Shown here in pieces: positions 7,482 through 14,328 of a stretch of DNA of 64,000 nt. Source of the DNA: Aquitalea aquatica. Lineage in GTDB: Bacteria > Pseudomonadota > Gammaproteobacteria > Burkholderiales > Chromobacteriaceae. The translations under genes and the position numbers were made by a program. The stretch covers positions 124,001 to 188,000 of the forward strand of contig NZ_JACERN010000017.1 of assembly GCF_013911085.1 (NCBI RefSeq), given 5' to 3'. The notes beneath the pieces are model-generated. The model was not told where the DNA came from and ran no database searches. It worked only from the letters and a program-made list of their open reading frames with translations. Numbering within the stretch: the first letter of the stretch is position 1; every line of letters starts with the position of its first letter.

Positions 7482-8025
7482 CAACAGCTTTGAAATCCAA
7501 GTTATCAACGATAGTGTTGGCCAGGCACTGGGCCAACTGTTGGCCCAAGCCCACAACCTGCGGCCGGCACTGCTGGACTTTGCCGAGTGGGCCAAGGCCG
7601 AGACAGACCAGCGCTTTGCCGACCAGGCCGACTGGCATGGCCAGCCCTGGGCACCCAATGCCGAGCTGACGCTTGCCAACTATCTGCGCAACCATGGCGG
7701 CAACAAGAATTTCAAGAAGGACGGCAAGCTGAGCGCGGCTGGTACCCGGCGACTGGCCGCCAAGCGCATCCTGCAAGTGGACGGGACATTACGCCGGGCC
7801 GCCTTCAGCTACGACGCCACTAGCGACAGCCTGAGGTTTGGCCCTTGGGGTAGCGGCCTGGATGCTTATGCTGCTATCCAGAACTTCGGCGGCCAGGCTG
7901 GCCGGGGTCTGAAAGTCACCATTCCGATGCGCCAGTACCTGCCGGTCGATATCGATGGCACCCTGGCTGATCCTGCAGAAGCCAAGTTGCTGGACGTGCT
8001 GGCCTCCCATTTCCAGCCTACCTGA
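7474..8025 (+). CDS. Virion morphogenesis protein, Mu gpG-like
   Basis: The 183-residue protein carries family features of phage virion morphogenesis proteins: an N-terminal helical part with LLDFAEWAKAETDQRFADQ, the WHGQPWAPNAELT block, then KLSAAGTRRLAAKRIL and a C-terminal beta region (DSLRFGPWGSGLDAYAAIQN, FGGQAGRGLKVTIPMRQYLP). In Mu, gpG is a tail or head-completion factor acting at the head-tail junction. The ATG overlaps the micro-ORF upstream. A spacer of about 200 bases with a hairpin follows before the protease gene, so transcription or translation may be reset there. Confidence 0.9.
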   Translation: MSDNSFEIQVINDSVGQALGQLLAQAHNLRPALLDFAEWAKAETDQRFADQADWHGQPWAPNAELTLANYLRNHGGNKNFKKDGKLSAAGTRRLAAKRILQVDGTLRRAAFSYDATSDSLRFGPWGSGLDAYAAIQNFGGQAGRGLKVTIPMRQYLPVDIDGTLADPAEAKLLDVLASHFQPT

Positions 8026-8038
8026 CTTTCCCCATAAA

Positions 8039-8083
8039 CCGCCCTTGGCGCATGCGCAGTGTAGGCAGACCGCCAAGGGCCGG
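8039..8083 (+). other. Long GC-rich hairpin between gpG and protease genes
   Basis: Ten bases GCCCTTGGCG (8041-8050) pair perfectly with CGCCAAGGGC (8071-8080) around a 20-base loop. Flanking CC and CGG extend the stem imperfectly. No T-tract follows, so it is not a typical intrinsic terminator. It could attenuate, protect or process the late transcript just before the protease gene. The rest of the 8026-8224 spacer holds the repeated box described separately. Confidence 0.4.
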
Positions 8084-8180
8084 TGGTAATGGGGTAAAAC
8101 ACCGTACACCCCCGTTAACGCGTGTTAATTCCTAACTCAGACAGCCTGCTGCCCATTGCATCTGGTCAGTCTGCGCATTT

Positions 8181-8236
8181 ACCGAACCCTTTCCCCCGTT
8201 TTTGTCCCCAGCAGGCTGCGCACAATGCAGCCCATG
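8181..8236 (+). promoter_or_regulatory. Repeated box-plus-hairpin element, copy 1 (before protease gene)
   Basis: The box ACCGAACCCTTTCC at 8181-8194, followed by a pyrimidine/T stretch, is shared with 12428 and (one change) 24578. It is followed by the stem GGCTGC/GCAGCC (8214-8219 and 8227-8232) with a GCACAAT loop. The hairpin overlaps the first candidate ATG (8225) of the protease gene and leaves no good ribosome site. A phage regulatory element is inferred: late promoter/activator site or translational operator. Confidence 0.5.
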
Positions 8237-9292
8237 AAGCTCATCCCAGAAGACGTTATCCGTGCCTTGAACAGCCTGCAGCCTGATGGCCTGCAGCGGG
8301 CGAGTTGCGCCATCGCTCTTTCCATCGCCCTGGCACTAGGTCCGAATGGCGAGCCGCCCGAATGGTGCCCGGTCATTCCGGCCGGCACGTTCATGGGCCG
8401 CGATGACCGTGGACCATGGCATACCGACACGGCAGCCGTGCTGGCCGACTTTGTAGCAAACCAGGCGAAGGGCATTGATCCGGTGGTCGACTACGACCAC
8501 CTCAGCATGGTGTGCCTGCAGACCGGCCAGAAGGCCGAGGCAGCCGGCTGGATCAAGCAGCTAGAGATTCGGAATGGCGAGACCTGGGCACGCATTGAGT
8601 GGAATGCCGATGCCGCCCAGGTGATCACGGCCAAGAAATGGCGCTACCTGTCACCCGTCTTCGATTTTGATGCCAGCGGCCGCGTGGTCCGCCTGGTAGC
8701 CGTGGGGCTGACCAACCAACCCAACCTGTTTTTACGTGCCCTCAACTCACAGGAGAACCGCATGGACCCGATTGACCAGCTGCTGCAGCAACTGGGCATC
8801 AGCATCACTGAAGCCATGGACGCTGCCAGCAAACTGACTGCCGCCCTGAATGCCATCAAGACGCTGCAGGACGTCAGCAACTCGACCCAGACCGCCATGA
8901 ACAGTCTGCGCCAGGCAACCGGTGCGGCTGCCGATGCCGACCTCAAGACGGTGGCCAACAGCATCATGACCGGCTTTGTACCGAAGGCCGAATACGAGCG
9001 CGTGGCCAATAGCTTGCAACAGCTGCAAGCCGGTACTGCTGCCGCCGAAGTCGACAAGGTGCTGGATGAAGCCATTGCTGCCGGCAAGATCACGCCGGCC
9101 AGTCGCAACTTCTACCAGGCCATGTGCAGCACTGACATGAAGGCCTTCAAGGACTTTGTGAAATCCGCCCCGGCCGTGGTGCAGCCCGGTACCGAAACCA
9201 CCATGCGTGCCGCCAACAGCAAGCATGACAACCAGCAGGGTGGTGACAACCCGCTGATTGCCAACGCCAAGGCCCGCGCCGGCACCAAGTAA
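8225..9292 (+). CDS. Prohead protease with C-terminal scaffold, Mu gpI-like
   Basis: A 355-residue fusion. Residues 1 to about 178 form the protease: CAIALSIALALGPNGEPPEW, IPAGTFMGRDDRG, the catalytic-type VVDYDHLSM, AAGWIKQLE and KWRYLSPVFDFD. This is the Mu gpI/peptidase U35-like pattern. Residues 180-355 are Ala/Gln-rich, helical and scaffold-like (TAALNAIKTLQDVSN and so on), ending in KARAGTK. The protease trims scaffold during prohead maturation. Start: ATG at 8225 is taken because AGCAGG lies upstream; ATG at 8234 is the alternative. Both lie in or next to a hairpin. An internal in-frame start makes free scaffold. Confidence 0.88.
   Translation: MQPMKLIPEDVIRALNSLQPDGLQRASCAIALSIALALGPNGEPPEWCPVIPAGTFMGRDDRGPWHTDTAAVLADFVANQAKGIDPVVDYDHLSMVCLQTGQKAEAAGWIKQLEIRNGETWARIEWNADAAQVITAKKWRYLSPVFDFDASGRVVRLVAVGLTNQPNLFLRALNSQENRMDPIDQLLQQLGISITEAMDAASKLTAALNAIKTLQDVSNSTQTAMNSLRQATGAAADADLKTVANSIMTGFVPKAEYERVANSLQQLQAGTAAAEVDKVLDEAIAAGKITPASRNFYQAMCSTDMKAFKDFVKSAPAVVQPGTETTMRAANSKHDNQQGGDNPLIANAKARAGTK
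8762..9292 (+). CDS. Free scaffolding protein from internal start (Mu gpZ-like)
   Basis: AGGAG (8751-8755) stands six bases before an in-frame ATG at 8762, exactly where the protease domain ends (after FLRALNSQENR). Translation from it would yield a 176-residue helical protein (MDPIDQLLQQLGISITEAMD onward) identical to the scaffold half. In Mu, the scaffold gpZ is made the same way inside gene I, and lambda C/Nu3 follows the same scheme. The internal ribosome site is better than that of the full-length gene, as expected when scaffold must outnumber protease. Expression is inferred from the sequence. Confidence 0.75.
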   Translation: MDPIDQLLQQLGISITEAMDAASKLTAALNAIKTLQDVSNSTQTAMNSLRQATGAAADADLKTVANSIMTGFVPKAEYERVANSLQQLQAGTAAAEVDKVLDEAIAAGKITPASRNFYQAMCSTDMKAFKDFVKSAPAVVQPGTETTMRAANSKHDNQQGGDNPLIANAKARAGTK

Positions 9293-9325
9293 CCCAACCC
9301 GGCCCCTGGCCAGAAAAGGAAAGTC

Positions 9326-9721
9326 ATGGAATCCCTGACGATCAATCAGACCCTGCCGCCCCAGATCCCGCTGGTTGGTGAGCCGGACGAATGCGGTGAA
9401 ACCCTTGTAGTCGGCCCGGCTGCACTGCCGGCCGGCACCATCCTCGGTGTGGCCACGCTGGACGATGAGCTGGCTGTGCCCTGGCATGCCGGTGATGATC
9501 CGCTTGCTTTCGTGCTAGGCGTGACCCGCCACGCACTGCCGGCAGCCGATGCCGGCGTCACCTCCCGCGAGGTCGCCACGGTGGCCGGTGATTGCCTGGT
9601 CGCTCTGGACACGCTGCCGGAGCTGCAGGCCGCGCAAACCTCTGCCGCCGCCCACTACCGCCACGTTTACCGCCAGCTGTCGGCCCGTGGCATCCGTATC
9701 ACCGAGCGTGCCGGCGACTAA
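9326..9721 (+). CDS. Probable head decoration protein
   Basis: The 131-residue protein starts after AAAGGAAAGTC. It is rich in Pro, Ala, Val and Gly and looks all-beta: ECGETLVVGPAALPAGTILG, DPLAFVLGVTRHAL, TVAGDCLVALDTLPEL. The last thirty residues are helical (AAHYRHVYRQLSARGI). A small beta-rich protein between protease/scaffold and major capsid is usually a head decoration or stabilising protein (position of Mu gp32/gp33 or lambda gpD). The assignment rests mainly on position and composition. Confidence 0.65.
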   Translation: MESLTINQTLPPQIPLVGEPDECGETLVVGPAALPAGTILGVATLDDELAVPWHAGDDPLAFVLGVTRHALPAADAGVTSREVATVAGDCLVALDTLPELQAAQTSAAAHYRHVYRQLSARGIRITERAGD

Positions 9722-9762
9722 GCGTCACCAGCCGTCACGACCTCAAGCAAAGGAAACTGAGC

Positions 9763-10791
9763 ATGCCTCAATCTATCGCTGACCTTCTGAAAGACCCCGC
9801 CTTCGGTGTCGCCAGCCTGACCGAGTCGATCAAGCTGCTGCCGAATACCTACTCCAAAGTTGGCCAGTCCGGCATCTTTGTACGCAAGGGCGTGAATTCC
9901 CGCACCATCGCTCTGGAGTATGCCGGTGGCCGTATTCACCTGCTGGCCAACCAGGATGTTGGCAGTCCGGGTCAACGCACCAAGCGCGACAAGAAAAACG
10001 TGAAGTTCTTCGGGGTGCCGCACATCCCGCACGACGACACCATTCAGGCCGCAGAGATTACTGGCTCCCGCGCCTTTGGCAGCAATGACACCCTGACGGT
10101 GGCCGACGTCGCCAATGTGGTGAACAACCATCTGCAGGACATGAAGGTCCGTCACGATCTGACCCAGGAATGGATGATGCTGGGTGCGCTGAAAGGCATC
10201 ATTCTGGATGGTGACGGCGACGTGCTGTACGACCTGTACAAGACCTTCGACATCCAGAAAACGGTGATCGAATTCAAGCTGTCTGACCCGAAGTTCAATG
10301 TGAAAAAAGCCTGCATGGATGTATGCCGTCACATTGAAAAGAACATGCTAGGTGATGTCTCTTCCGGCGTCGGCGCTTACGTCGATGCAGACTTCATGGA
10401 TGCACTGACCACCCACCCGAATGTGGAAAAGGCATTCCAGGGCTGGGCCGCTGCCCAGGAGAATATCGGCGGTGACGTGCGTGGCGGCTTCAAGTTCGGT
10501 GGTGTGATCTTTGAAGAGTACACCGGTGAAGTGCCGAAGGCTGATGGCAAGAGCACCGTGTCGCTGATCAGTGAAGGCACCGGCCACGCTTATCCGCAGG
10601 GTACCCGCCAGACCTTCCTGATGTACGACGCGCCGGGTGACTTCATGGAGGCAGTCGGTACCCTGGGCCAGCCGTACTACGCCAAGATCAAGAACACCGA
10701 CTTTGACCGTGGTGTGGATGTCCATACCCAGTCTAACCCGCTGCCGCTGTGCGCCCGTCCGGGTGTGCTGGTGGAATTGAAACTGACCTGA
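9763..10791 (+). CDS. Major capsid protein, lambda gpE-like family
   Basis: A 342-residue protein with the blocks of the gpE-type major capsid family: SLTESIKLLPNTYSKVG, VNSRTIALEYAGGRIHLLAN, NHLQDMKVRHDLTQEWMMLG, LKGIILDGDGDVLYDLYKTF, GAYVDADFMDALTTHP, FKFGGVIFEEYTG and HTQSNPLPLCARPGVLVEL. It forms the icosahedral shell with an HK97 fold. Mu itself uses gpT here; the lambda-like type marks this prophage as a mosaic, as in B3-like siphophages. The ATG at 9763 follows AAAGGAAACTGAGC; longer upstream reading would overlap the decoration gene. Confidence 0.92.
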   Translation: MPQSIADLLKDPAFGVASLTESIKLLPNTYSKVGQSGIFVRKGVNSRTIALEYAGGRIHLLANQDVGSPGQRTKRDKKNVKFFGVPHIPHDDTIQAAEITGSRAFGSNDTLTVADVANVVNNHLQDMKVRHDLTQEWMMLGALKGIILDGDGDVLYDLYKTFDIQKTVIEFKLSDPKFNVKKACMDVCRHIEKNMLGDVSSGVGAYVDADFMDALTTHPNVEKAFQGWAAAQENIGGDVRGGFKFGGVIFEEYTGEVPKADGKSTVSLISEGTGHAYPQGTRQTFLMYDAPGDFMEAVGTLGQPYYAKIKNTDFDRGVDVHTQSNPLPLCARPGVLVELKLT

Positions 10792-10821
10792 TAACGCCAT
10801 AAGGCGATAGAGAGACAGCGA

Positions 10822-10850
10822 CCGGGTGGGTGCTACTAACACCTACCCGG
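10822..10850 (+). other. Hairpin after the capsid gene
   Basis: CCGGGTGGGTG (10822-10832) pairs with CACCTACCCGG (10840-10850) over 11 positions with one G-T pair and a CTACTAA loop. There is no T-tract. It follows the capsid stop by 30 bases and probably protects the 3' end or partly terminates the abundant capsid message before the com-dam pair. Confidence 0.45.
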
Positions 10851-10895
10851 ACAGCTGACCGCAGACTGAACCTGCAGGCCAACCCAAGGCTGCCA

Positions 10896-10911
10896 CTTTC
10901 GTGCACGAAAG
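10896..10911. promoter_or_regulatory. Perfect 16-bp palindrome upstream of com
   Basis: CTTTCGTGCACGAAAG is a perfect inverted repeat with no spacer, 40 bases before the com ATG, in a 159-base non-coding stretch. It is a good candidate operator for a dimeric regulator of the DNA-modification pair. No GATC lies in this spacer, unlike the Mu mom control region. As RNA it would fold poorly (no loop), which favours a protein-binding site. Confidence 0.4.
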
Positions 10912-10950
10912 CCTGGCAATTCTAACGGGTTTTAACGACCTTGCAGAGAC

Positions 10951-11145
10951 ATGAACACCGATATTCGCTGTGGCCATTGCGGCCGGAAAATGGCCGAAGG
11001 CCAGTACATCACCCTCAGTATTAAGTGTCCGCGCTGCCGGATACTCAATCATTTCAAGGCCACGAGCCACCGACCAGCGCACCAGGGCGTGCCAGAGATA
11101 TCGCCTGATGCAAAACCTACCGATCATTCCCTGGATAGGCGGTAA
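10951..11145 (+). CDS. com: Com-like zinc-finger translational regulator
   Basis: A 64-residue protein with two CxxC knuckles: RCGHCGRKMAEGQY and KCPRCRILNHFKA, followed by a polar tail. This is the layout of phage Mu Com, a zinc-finger RNA-binding protein that opens the translation start of the DNA-modification gene mom. The com frame continues 38 bases into the downstream adenine methylase gene, so the methylase start lies inside com, as mom overlaps com in Mu. Its target here is therefore inferred to be the methylase message. The promoter is not obvious; a palindrome lies 40 bases upstream. Confidence 0.85.
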   Translation: MNTDIRCGHCGRKMAEGQYITLSIKCPRCRILNHFKATSHRPAHQGVPEISPDAKPTDHSLDRR

Positions 11146-11869
11146 ACGCCGCCTTGCCAAACACATCCTGCCGCTGTTCCCGGAACATACCTGCTACGTT
11201 GAGCCATTCTGTGGGGCAGCGGCCCTGTACTTCATGAAGAAGCCGGCCAAGGTCGAGGTGTTGAACGACATATCGGGCGAACTGGTGAACCTCTACCGGG
11301 TCGTGCAACACCACCTGGAAGAGTTTGTACGCCAATTCAAGTGGTCGCTGGTTTCACGGGAAATGTACAAGTGGCTGCAGATCACGCCGGATGTGATCCT
11401 CACTGATATCCAGCGGGCAGCCCGCTTTTACTACCTGCAGAAGATGGCCTTTGGCGGAAAGGTCAGTGGCCAGACCTTTGGCACCGCTTCTACCAGTCCG
11501 CCCAGGATGAATCTGCTGCGCATCGAGGAGGAGCTGTCGGCCGCGCACTTGCGCCTGGCCCGGACCTACGTCGAGCACCTGGACTGGAAAAGCTGCATGA
11601 AGAAGTACGACCGGCCACATACGCTGTTCTATGCTGATCCACCGTACTGGCAGACGGCGGGCTATGGTGTGCCGTTCCCGTTTGAGGAGTACCAGGCGCT
11701 TGCCGAGGTGATGCGCAGCTGCAAGGGCAAGGTGATCTTGAGCATCAACGACCACCCTGATATTCGTGACGTGTTTGCGGGCTTCAGGATGGAGCAAGTG
11801 GCCATCCAGTACAGCGTGAACCAAAACAAGGGGAAAGCCAGCGCAGAGCTGATCGTCTGTAACTGGTAG
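11108..11869 (+). CDS. dam: Phage DNA adenine N6-methyltransferase (D12 class, Dam-like)
   Basis: The 253-residue protein shows motif X (PWIGGKRRLAKHILP), motif I (YVEPFCGAAALYF) and the catalytic motif IV (DPPYW), all in D12/Dam order. The late block LSINDHPDIRDVF and the C-terminal AELIVCNW also fit. It transfers a methyl group from AdoMet to adenine N6. Placement after com matches Mu-like prophages of Haemophilus and Neisseria, whose com-linked enzymes (Hin1523/Nma1821/Hia5 type) methylate adenines with very loose specificity and protect phage DNA from restriction. Specificity here is unknown. The start ATG is inside com, in a different frame. Confidence 0.9.
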   Translation: MQNLPIIPWIGGKRRLAKHILPLFPEHTCYVEPFCGAAALYFMKKPAKVEVLNDISGELVNLYRVVQHHLEEFVRQFKWSLVSREMYKWLQITPDVILTDIQRAARFYYLQKMAFGGKVSGQTFGTASTSPPRMNLLRIEEELSAAHLRLARTYVEHLDWKSCMKKYDRPHTLFYADPPYWQTAGYGVPFPFEEYQALAEVMRSCKGKVILSINDHPDIRDVFAGFRMEQVAIQYSVNQNKGKASAELIVCNW

Positions 11870-11914
11870 ATGTGAAGGATGTGAGATGGCCAGGATGCTT
11901 TCCTGGCCAGCCTG

Positions 11915-12355
11915 CTACTTGTAAAAGTGATCTGCAATCACATTGAACGATTCGGAGGCAAAATAAGCTGTGATGGTTTTAACCTCTACGTAACGACCAG
12001 ATCCATGTTGATCAACGTATCCGTTACCCAAACGATTAGCAATTTCATCGGCACTAATGAAGGGACTGACATTCTTGTCATGTAGATAGTCAACATACAG
12101 AGTGATGTTATTTGTCTTGTCATCAACGAACACGTTGCGAACTTTCACAAAGTGATCGCGACTCTCTGTGCCAAGTAATGATTTCAGTTCTACTTCAAGA
12201 TCAATGACTTCTTGGACAGCATCCTTAACTGGGGATAAGTAACCCTTATGAAGGAGTCCATTCGTACGAGTGTTTGCAATAAAAAATTGAGACTCATCAG
12301 TAGTCATACCGATCACTGTCGAGGGCTTTTCAGTTCTATGAATTTCGATGGACAT
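11915..12355 (-). CDS. Reversed AT-rich moron gene, unknown function
   Basis: The 146-residue protein is the only gene on the minus strand within the prophage block. Its base composition is visibly poorer in G+C than its neighbours. It has its own ribosome site (AAGGTGAGG before ATG) and promoter-like sequence, the usual marks of a moron or lysogenic-conversion gene. The protein is soluble and mixed alpha/beta: SIEIHRTEKPSTVIGM, LSPVKDAVQEVIDLEVELKS, NNITLYVDYLHDKNVSPFIS. I recognise no domain. A role in superinfection exclusion, defence or host fitness is possible but unsupported. Confidence 0.75.
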   Translation of the reverse strand: MSIEIHRTEKPSTVIGMTTDESQFFIANTRTNGLLHKGYLSPVKDAVQEVIDLEVELKSLLGTESRDHFVKVRNVFVDDKTNNITLYVDYLHDKNVSPFISADEIANRLGNGYVDQHGSGRYVEVKTITAYFASESFNVIADHFYK

Positions 12356-12395
12356 GGCCTCACCTTGGTGTTGATGGATTTGTCATCACTACATG

Positions 12396-12430
12396 GCCAT
12401 AAATTGTACCCACATCCATCTGTCTACCGA
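12396..12430 (-). promoter_or_regulatory. Candidate promoter of the reversed moron
   Basis: On the minus strand TACAAT (12408-12403) lies 17 bases after TTCGGT (12431-12426 region). That is a good -10 with a weak -35. Initiation would fall about 40 bases before the moron ATG at 12355. It abuts the repeated phage box at 12428 in the opposite direction. Confidence 0.4.
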
Positions 12431-12480
12431 ACCCTTTCCTGCCTTTTTTGCACTCCCCATGCCCGCACAATGCGGGCATG
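12426..12480 (+). promoter_or_regulatory. Repeated box-plus-hairpin element, copy 2 (before gp36-like gene)
   Basis: ACCGAACCCTTTCC (12427-12440) is followed by a T-run. The perfect nine-base stem ATGCCCGCA/TGCGGGCAT (12459-12467 and 12471-12479) holds a CAA loop. The start codon of the next gene (12478-12480) is in the 3' arm and there is no Shine-Dalgarno. Spacing and order match copy 1. Confidence 0.55.
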
Positions 12481-12909
12481 ACTACTTCTACTCCCTACAT
12501 CACCCAGCAAGGCCTGGAAGACCGCTTTGGCCGAGAGTTCCTGCTGCGCGTCACTGACCCGACCAATACCGGCGAAGTTGACCAGGGCAAGGTCAGTCGT
12601 GCCATCGGGGACGCCACCGAGCTGGTCAATTCCTATCTAGGCAAGCGCTATACCTTGCCGGTGCCGTTCGTACCTGGTGCGCTGGAGCGGGTAGCGGCCG
12701 ACCTGGTGCGTTACTTCCTCTATTCCAGCCAGCCTGGTGAAGAAGTGACCAAGCGTTACGACGACGGGGTGAAGTGGCTTAAGGACGTAGCCAATGGCGT
12801 GGTGTCGCTGGGCTTGCCGGTGCCAGAAACCCCGGCCAGCTCCACCGGTAAGGTGGTCATGTCTGGCCCGCACCGCAAGTTCACCCGCCGCAGCATGAGG
12901 GACTACTGA
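12478..12909 (+). CDS. Head completion/connector protein, Mu gp36-like (DUF1320)
   Basis: The 143-residue protein matches DUF1320: an opening PYITQQGLEDRFGREFLLRV, VSRAIGDATELVNSYLGKRY and LPVPFVPGALERVAADLVRY, then a conserved tail before SGPHRKFTRRSMRDY. DUF1320 proteins (Mu gp36) form the ring that closes the portal and connects to the tail. The ATG is buried in a strong hairpin with no ribosome site before it, which is unusual for a structural gene. The stop overlaps the next ATG. Confidence 0.9.
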   Translation: MTTSTPYITQQGLEDRFGREFLLRVTDPTNTGEVDQGKVSRAIGDATELVNSYLGKRYTLPVPFVPGALERVAADLVRYFLYSSQPGEEVTKRYDDGVKWLKDVANGVVSLGLPVPETPASSTGKVVMSGPHRKFTRRSMRDY

Positions 12910-13328
12910 TGCGGCCCGACCACCTTGCCCTGGGCCAGCTCATTGTGGCCCAGCTCAAAACCCAGATCAGTGACGTCCGCCAGATCGTACAGCGCGGTGA
13001 GCTTAGCGATGTGACCAGCGGTGAACAAGTCTCGCCGTCGTTATATGTGATCTACGTGCGGGATGTCATTCCGGGTGATGGTCAGTCCATGGAAGCCCAG
13101 AACCACATCCTGCAGCAGTGGATGGTGGTGGTCGCTTACCAGGGCGGTGCAGACCAGATGCTGGCCAAAGCCGGTGAGCTGCTGGCCAAGGCCCGTGCTG
13201 CCCTGCTGGGCTGGACGCCGGATGCCGCGCTGTATGAACCACTGCAGGCATCGACACCGCCTGCAGCCGCCTATATGAGCGACTGGGGCTATTTCCCGCT
13301 GCTGTTTACCGCTGATTTCTATGCATGA
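12909..13328 (+). CDS. Tail terminator/neck protein, Mu gp37-like
   Basis: A 139-residue protein in TGATG overlap with gp36. The N-terminal helix LGQLIVAQLKTQISDVRQIV is followed by strands SPSLYVIYVRDV and QWMVVVAYQGG, then an amphipathic helix LAKAGELLAKARAALLGW and the closing WGYFPLLFTADFY. This alpha/beta layout and position fit phage tail terminator or neck proteins (Mu gp37 position). The ring would sit on top of the tail tube and join it to the connector. Confidence 0.75.
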   Translation: MRPDHLALGQLIVAQLKTQISDVRQIVQRGELSDVTSGEQVSPSLYVIYVRDVIPGDGQSMEAQNHILQQWMVVVAYQGGADQMLAKAGELLAKARAALLGWTPDAALYEPLQASTPPAAAYMSDWGYFPLLFTADFYA

Positions 13329-13344
13329 CATGAAAGGAGACCCC

Positions 13345-13530
13345 ATGGCATCGCCCCAGAAAGAGCGTGTCGAGCTGATTGTGGAGCACAAGAACGCCGG
13401 TACCCTCTACCCAGTTGGCCATGAGCTGGACGTATCCCCCAGCACGGCCGCCTGGCTATATCGCAACCACATTGCCAAGCCTGCGACGGCTAAGCAGTCT
13501 ATTCCCACTCTCTCGGAGCCTGAAGCATGA
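13345..13530 (+). CDS. Small phage protein, Mu gp38-like (DUF2635)
   Basis: The 61-residue protein starts at the ATG preceded by AAAGGAGACCCC; an in-frame ATG 24 bases earlier has no ribosome site. The sequence contains YPVGHELDVSPSTAAWLYRN followed by HIAKPA, which matches the short DUF2635 family found between gp37 and the tail tube or sheath gene in Mu-like phages. Its function is unknown. The end overlaps the tail tube gene by four bases (ATGA). Confidence 0.75.
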   Translation: MASPQKERVELIVEHKNAGTLYPVGHELDVSPSTAAWLYRNHIAKPATAKQSIPTLSEPEA

Positions 13531-14279
13531 GCTACGCACCCGTCATCCTGACACCTGAAAAACACACTTACTCGGTCTCCGGCCAGGTCCTGATGGCTGA
13601 GTACGGCGTGCCCAAATTCACCCCGTTTGCTATGGTCGAAACCGCTGACCTGACCATTGAGCAGGAAACCCAGGAGTTGGCGGACTCTTACACTGGCCAG
13701 GGCAACTACGACAAGCTGTACTCGGTGAAGTCGGTATCGCTGGATCTGAAGGTGACCACTTTCCAGCCGGAGATCATTGCCGAAATGACCATGGGTGTGG
13801 CCAATGCCCGTGAAGAGCAAGCCATTACCGATGAAGTCCAGACCGCTTTCAAGGGCGTTCTGGTACCGCTGCAGCACATCGGTTCCGGTGACTTTCAAGT
13901 CACCCCGGATGCAGGTGGCCAACCCTTTATCGCCGGCAAGGACTACTTCCCGACCGCTGCCGGCATCATTCCGCTGGCCGGTGGCGGCATCGCGGACGGC
14001 ACAAAGATCAAGGTGAGTTACAAGGCGCTGGAAGCCAATGTAGTCGAATGGCTGGCCGGCTCCCAGAAAGAGCGTTCGCTGATCTTCCATGGCGTGAATA
14101 AAGCTAGCCGCAAGCAAGTGGTGATGCAGATCTTCCGGGGCAAGTTTGGTTTCCCGGACAAGTACGCACTGCTGGGCAAGGATTTCCGTAGTTCCGGCGT
14201 CAAGTTTGAAGTGCTGGCCGACCCGTTGCAGACCGGTGAAGGCCTGTCGCAGTGGGTACGTGAAACCCTGCTGAAGTAA
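13527..14279 (+). CDS. Major tail tube protein (siphovirus type)
   Basis: A 250-residue beta-rich protein: LMAEYGVPKFTPFAMVETAD, QELADSYTGQGNYDKLYSV, LKVTTFQPEIIAEMTMG, then an inserted loop with DGTKIKVSYKALE and the core FHGVNKASRKQVVMQIFRGK, closing with KFEVLADPL. Size, position before the chaperone and tape measure, and lack of a neighbouring sheath gene point to the tube of a long non-contractile tail. This is the feature that separates B3/D3112-type transposable phages from Mu. Copies stack as rings along the tape measure. Confidence 0.8.
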   Translation: MSYAPVILTPEKHTYSVSGQVLMAEYGVPKFTPFAMVETADLTIEQETQELADSYTGQGNYDKLYSVKSVSLDLKVTTFQPEIIAEMTMGVANAREEQAITDEVQTAFKGVLVPLQHIGSGDFQVTPDAGGQPFIAGKDYFPTAAGIIPLAGGGIADGTKIKVSYKALEANVVEWLAGSQKERSLIFHGVNKASRKQVVMQIFRGKFGFPDKYALLGKDFRSSGVKFEVLADPLQTGEGLSQWVRETLLK

Positions 14280-14328
14280 GCCATTCCACCACCGATGGGC
14301 GCAGCCTGGCTGCGCCCTGGAGCTTGTC

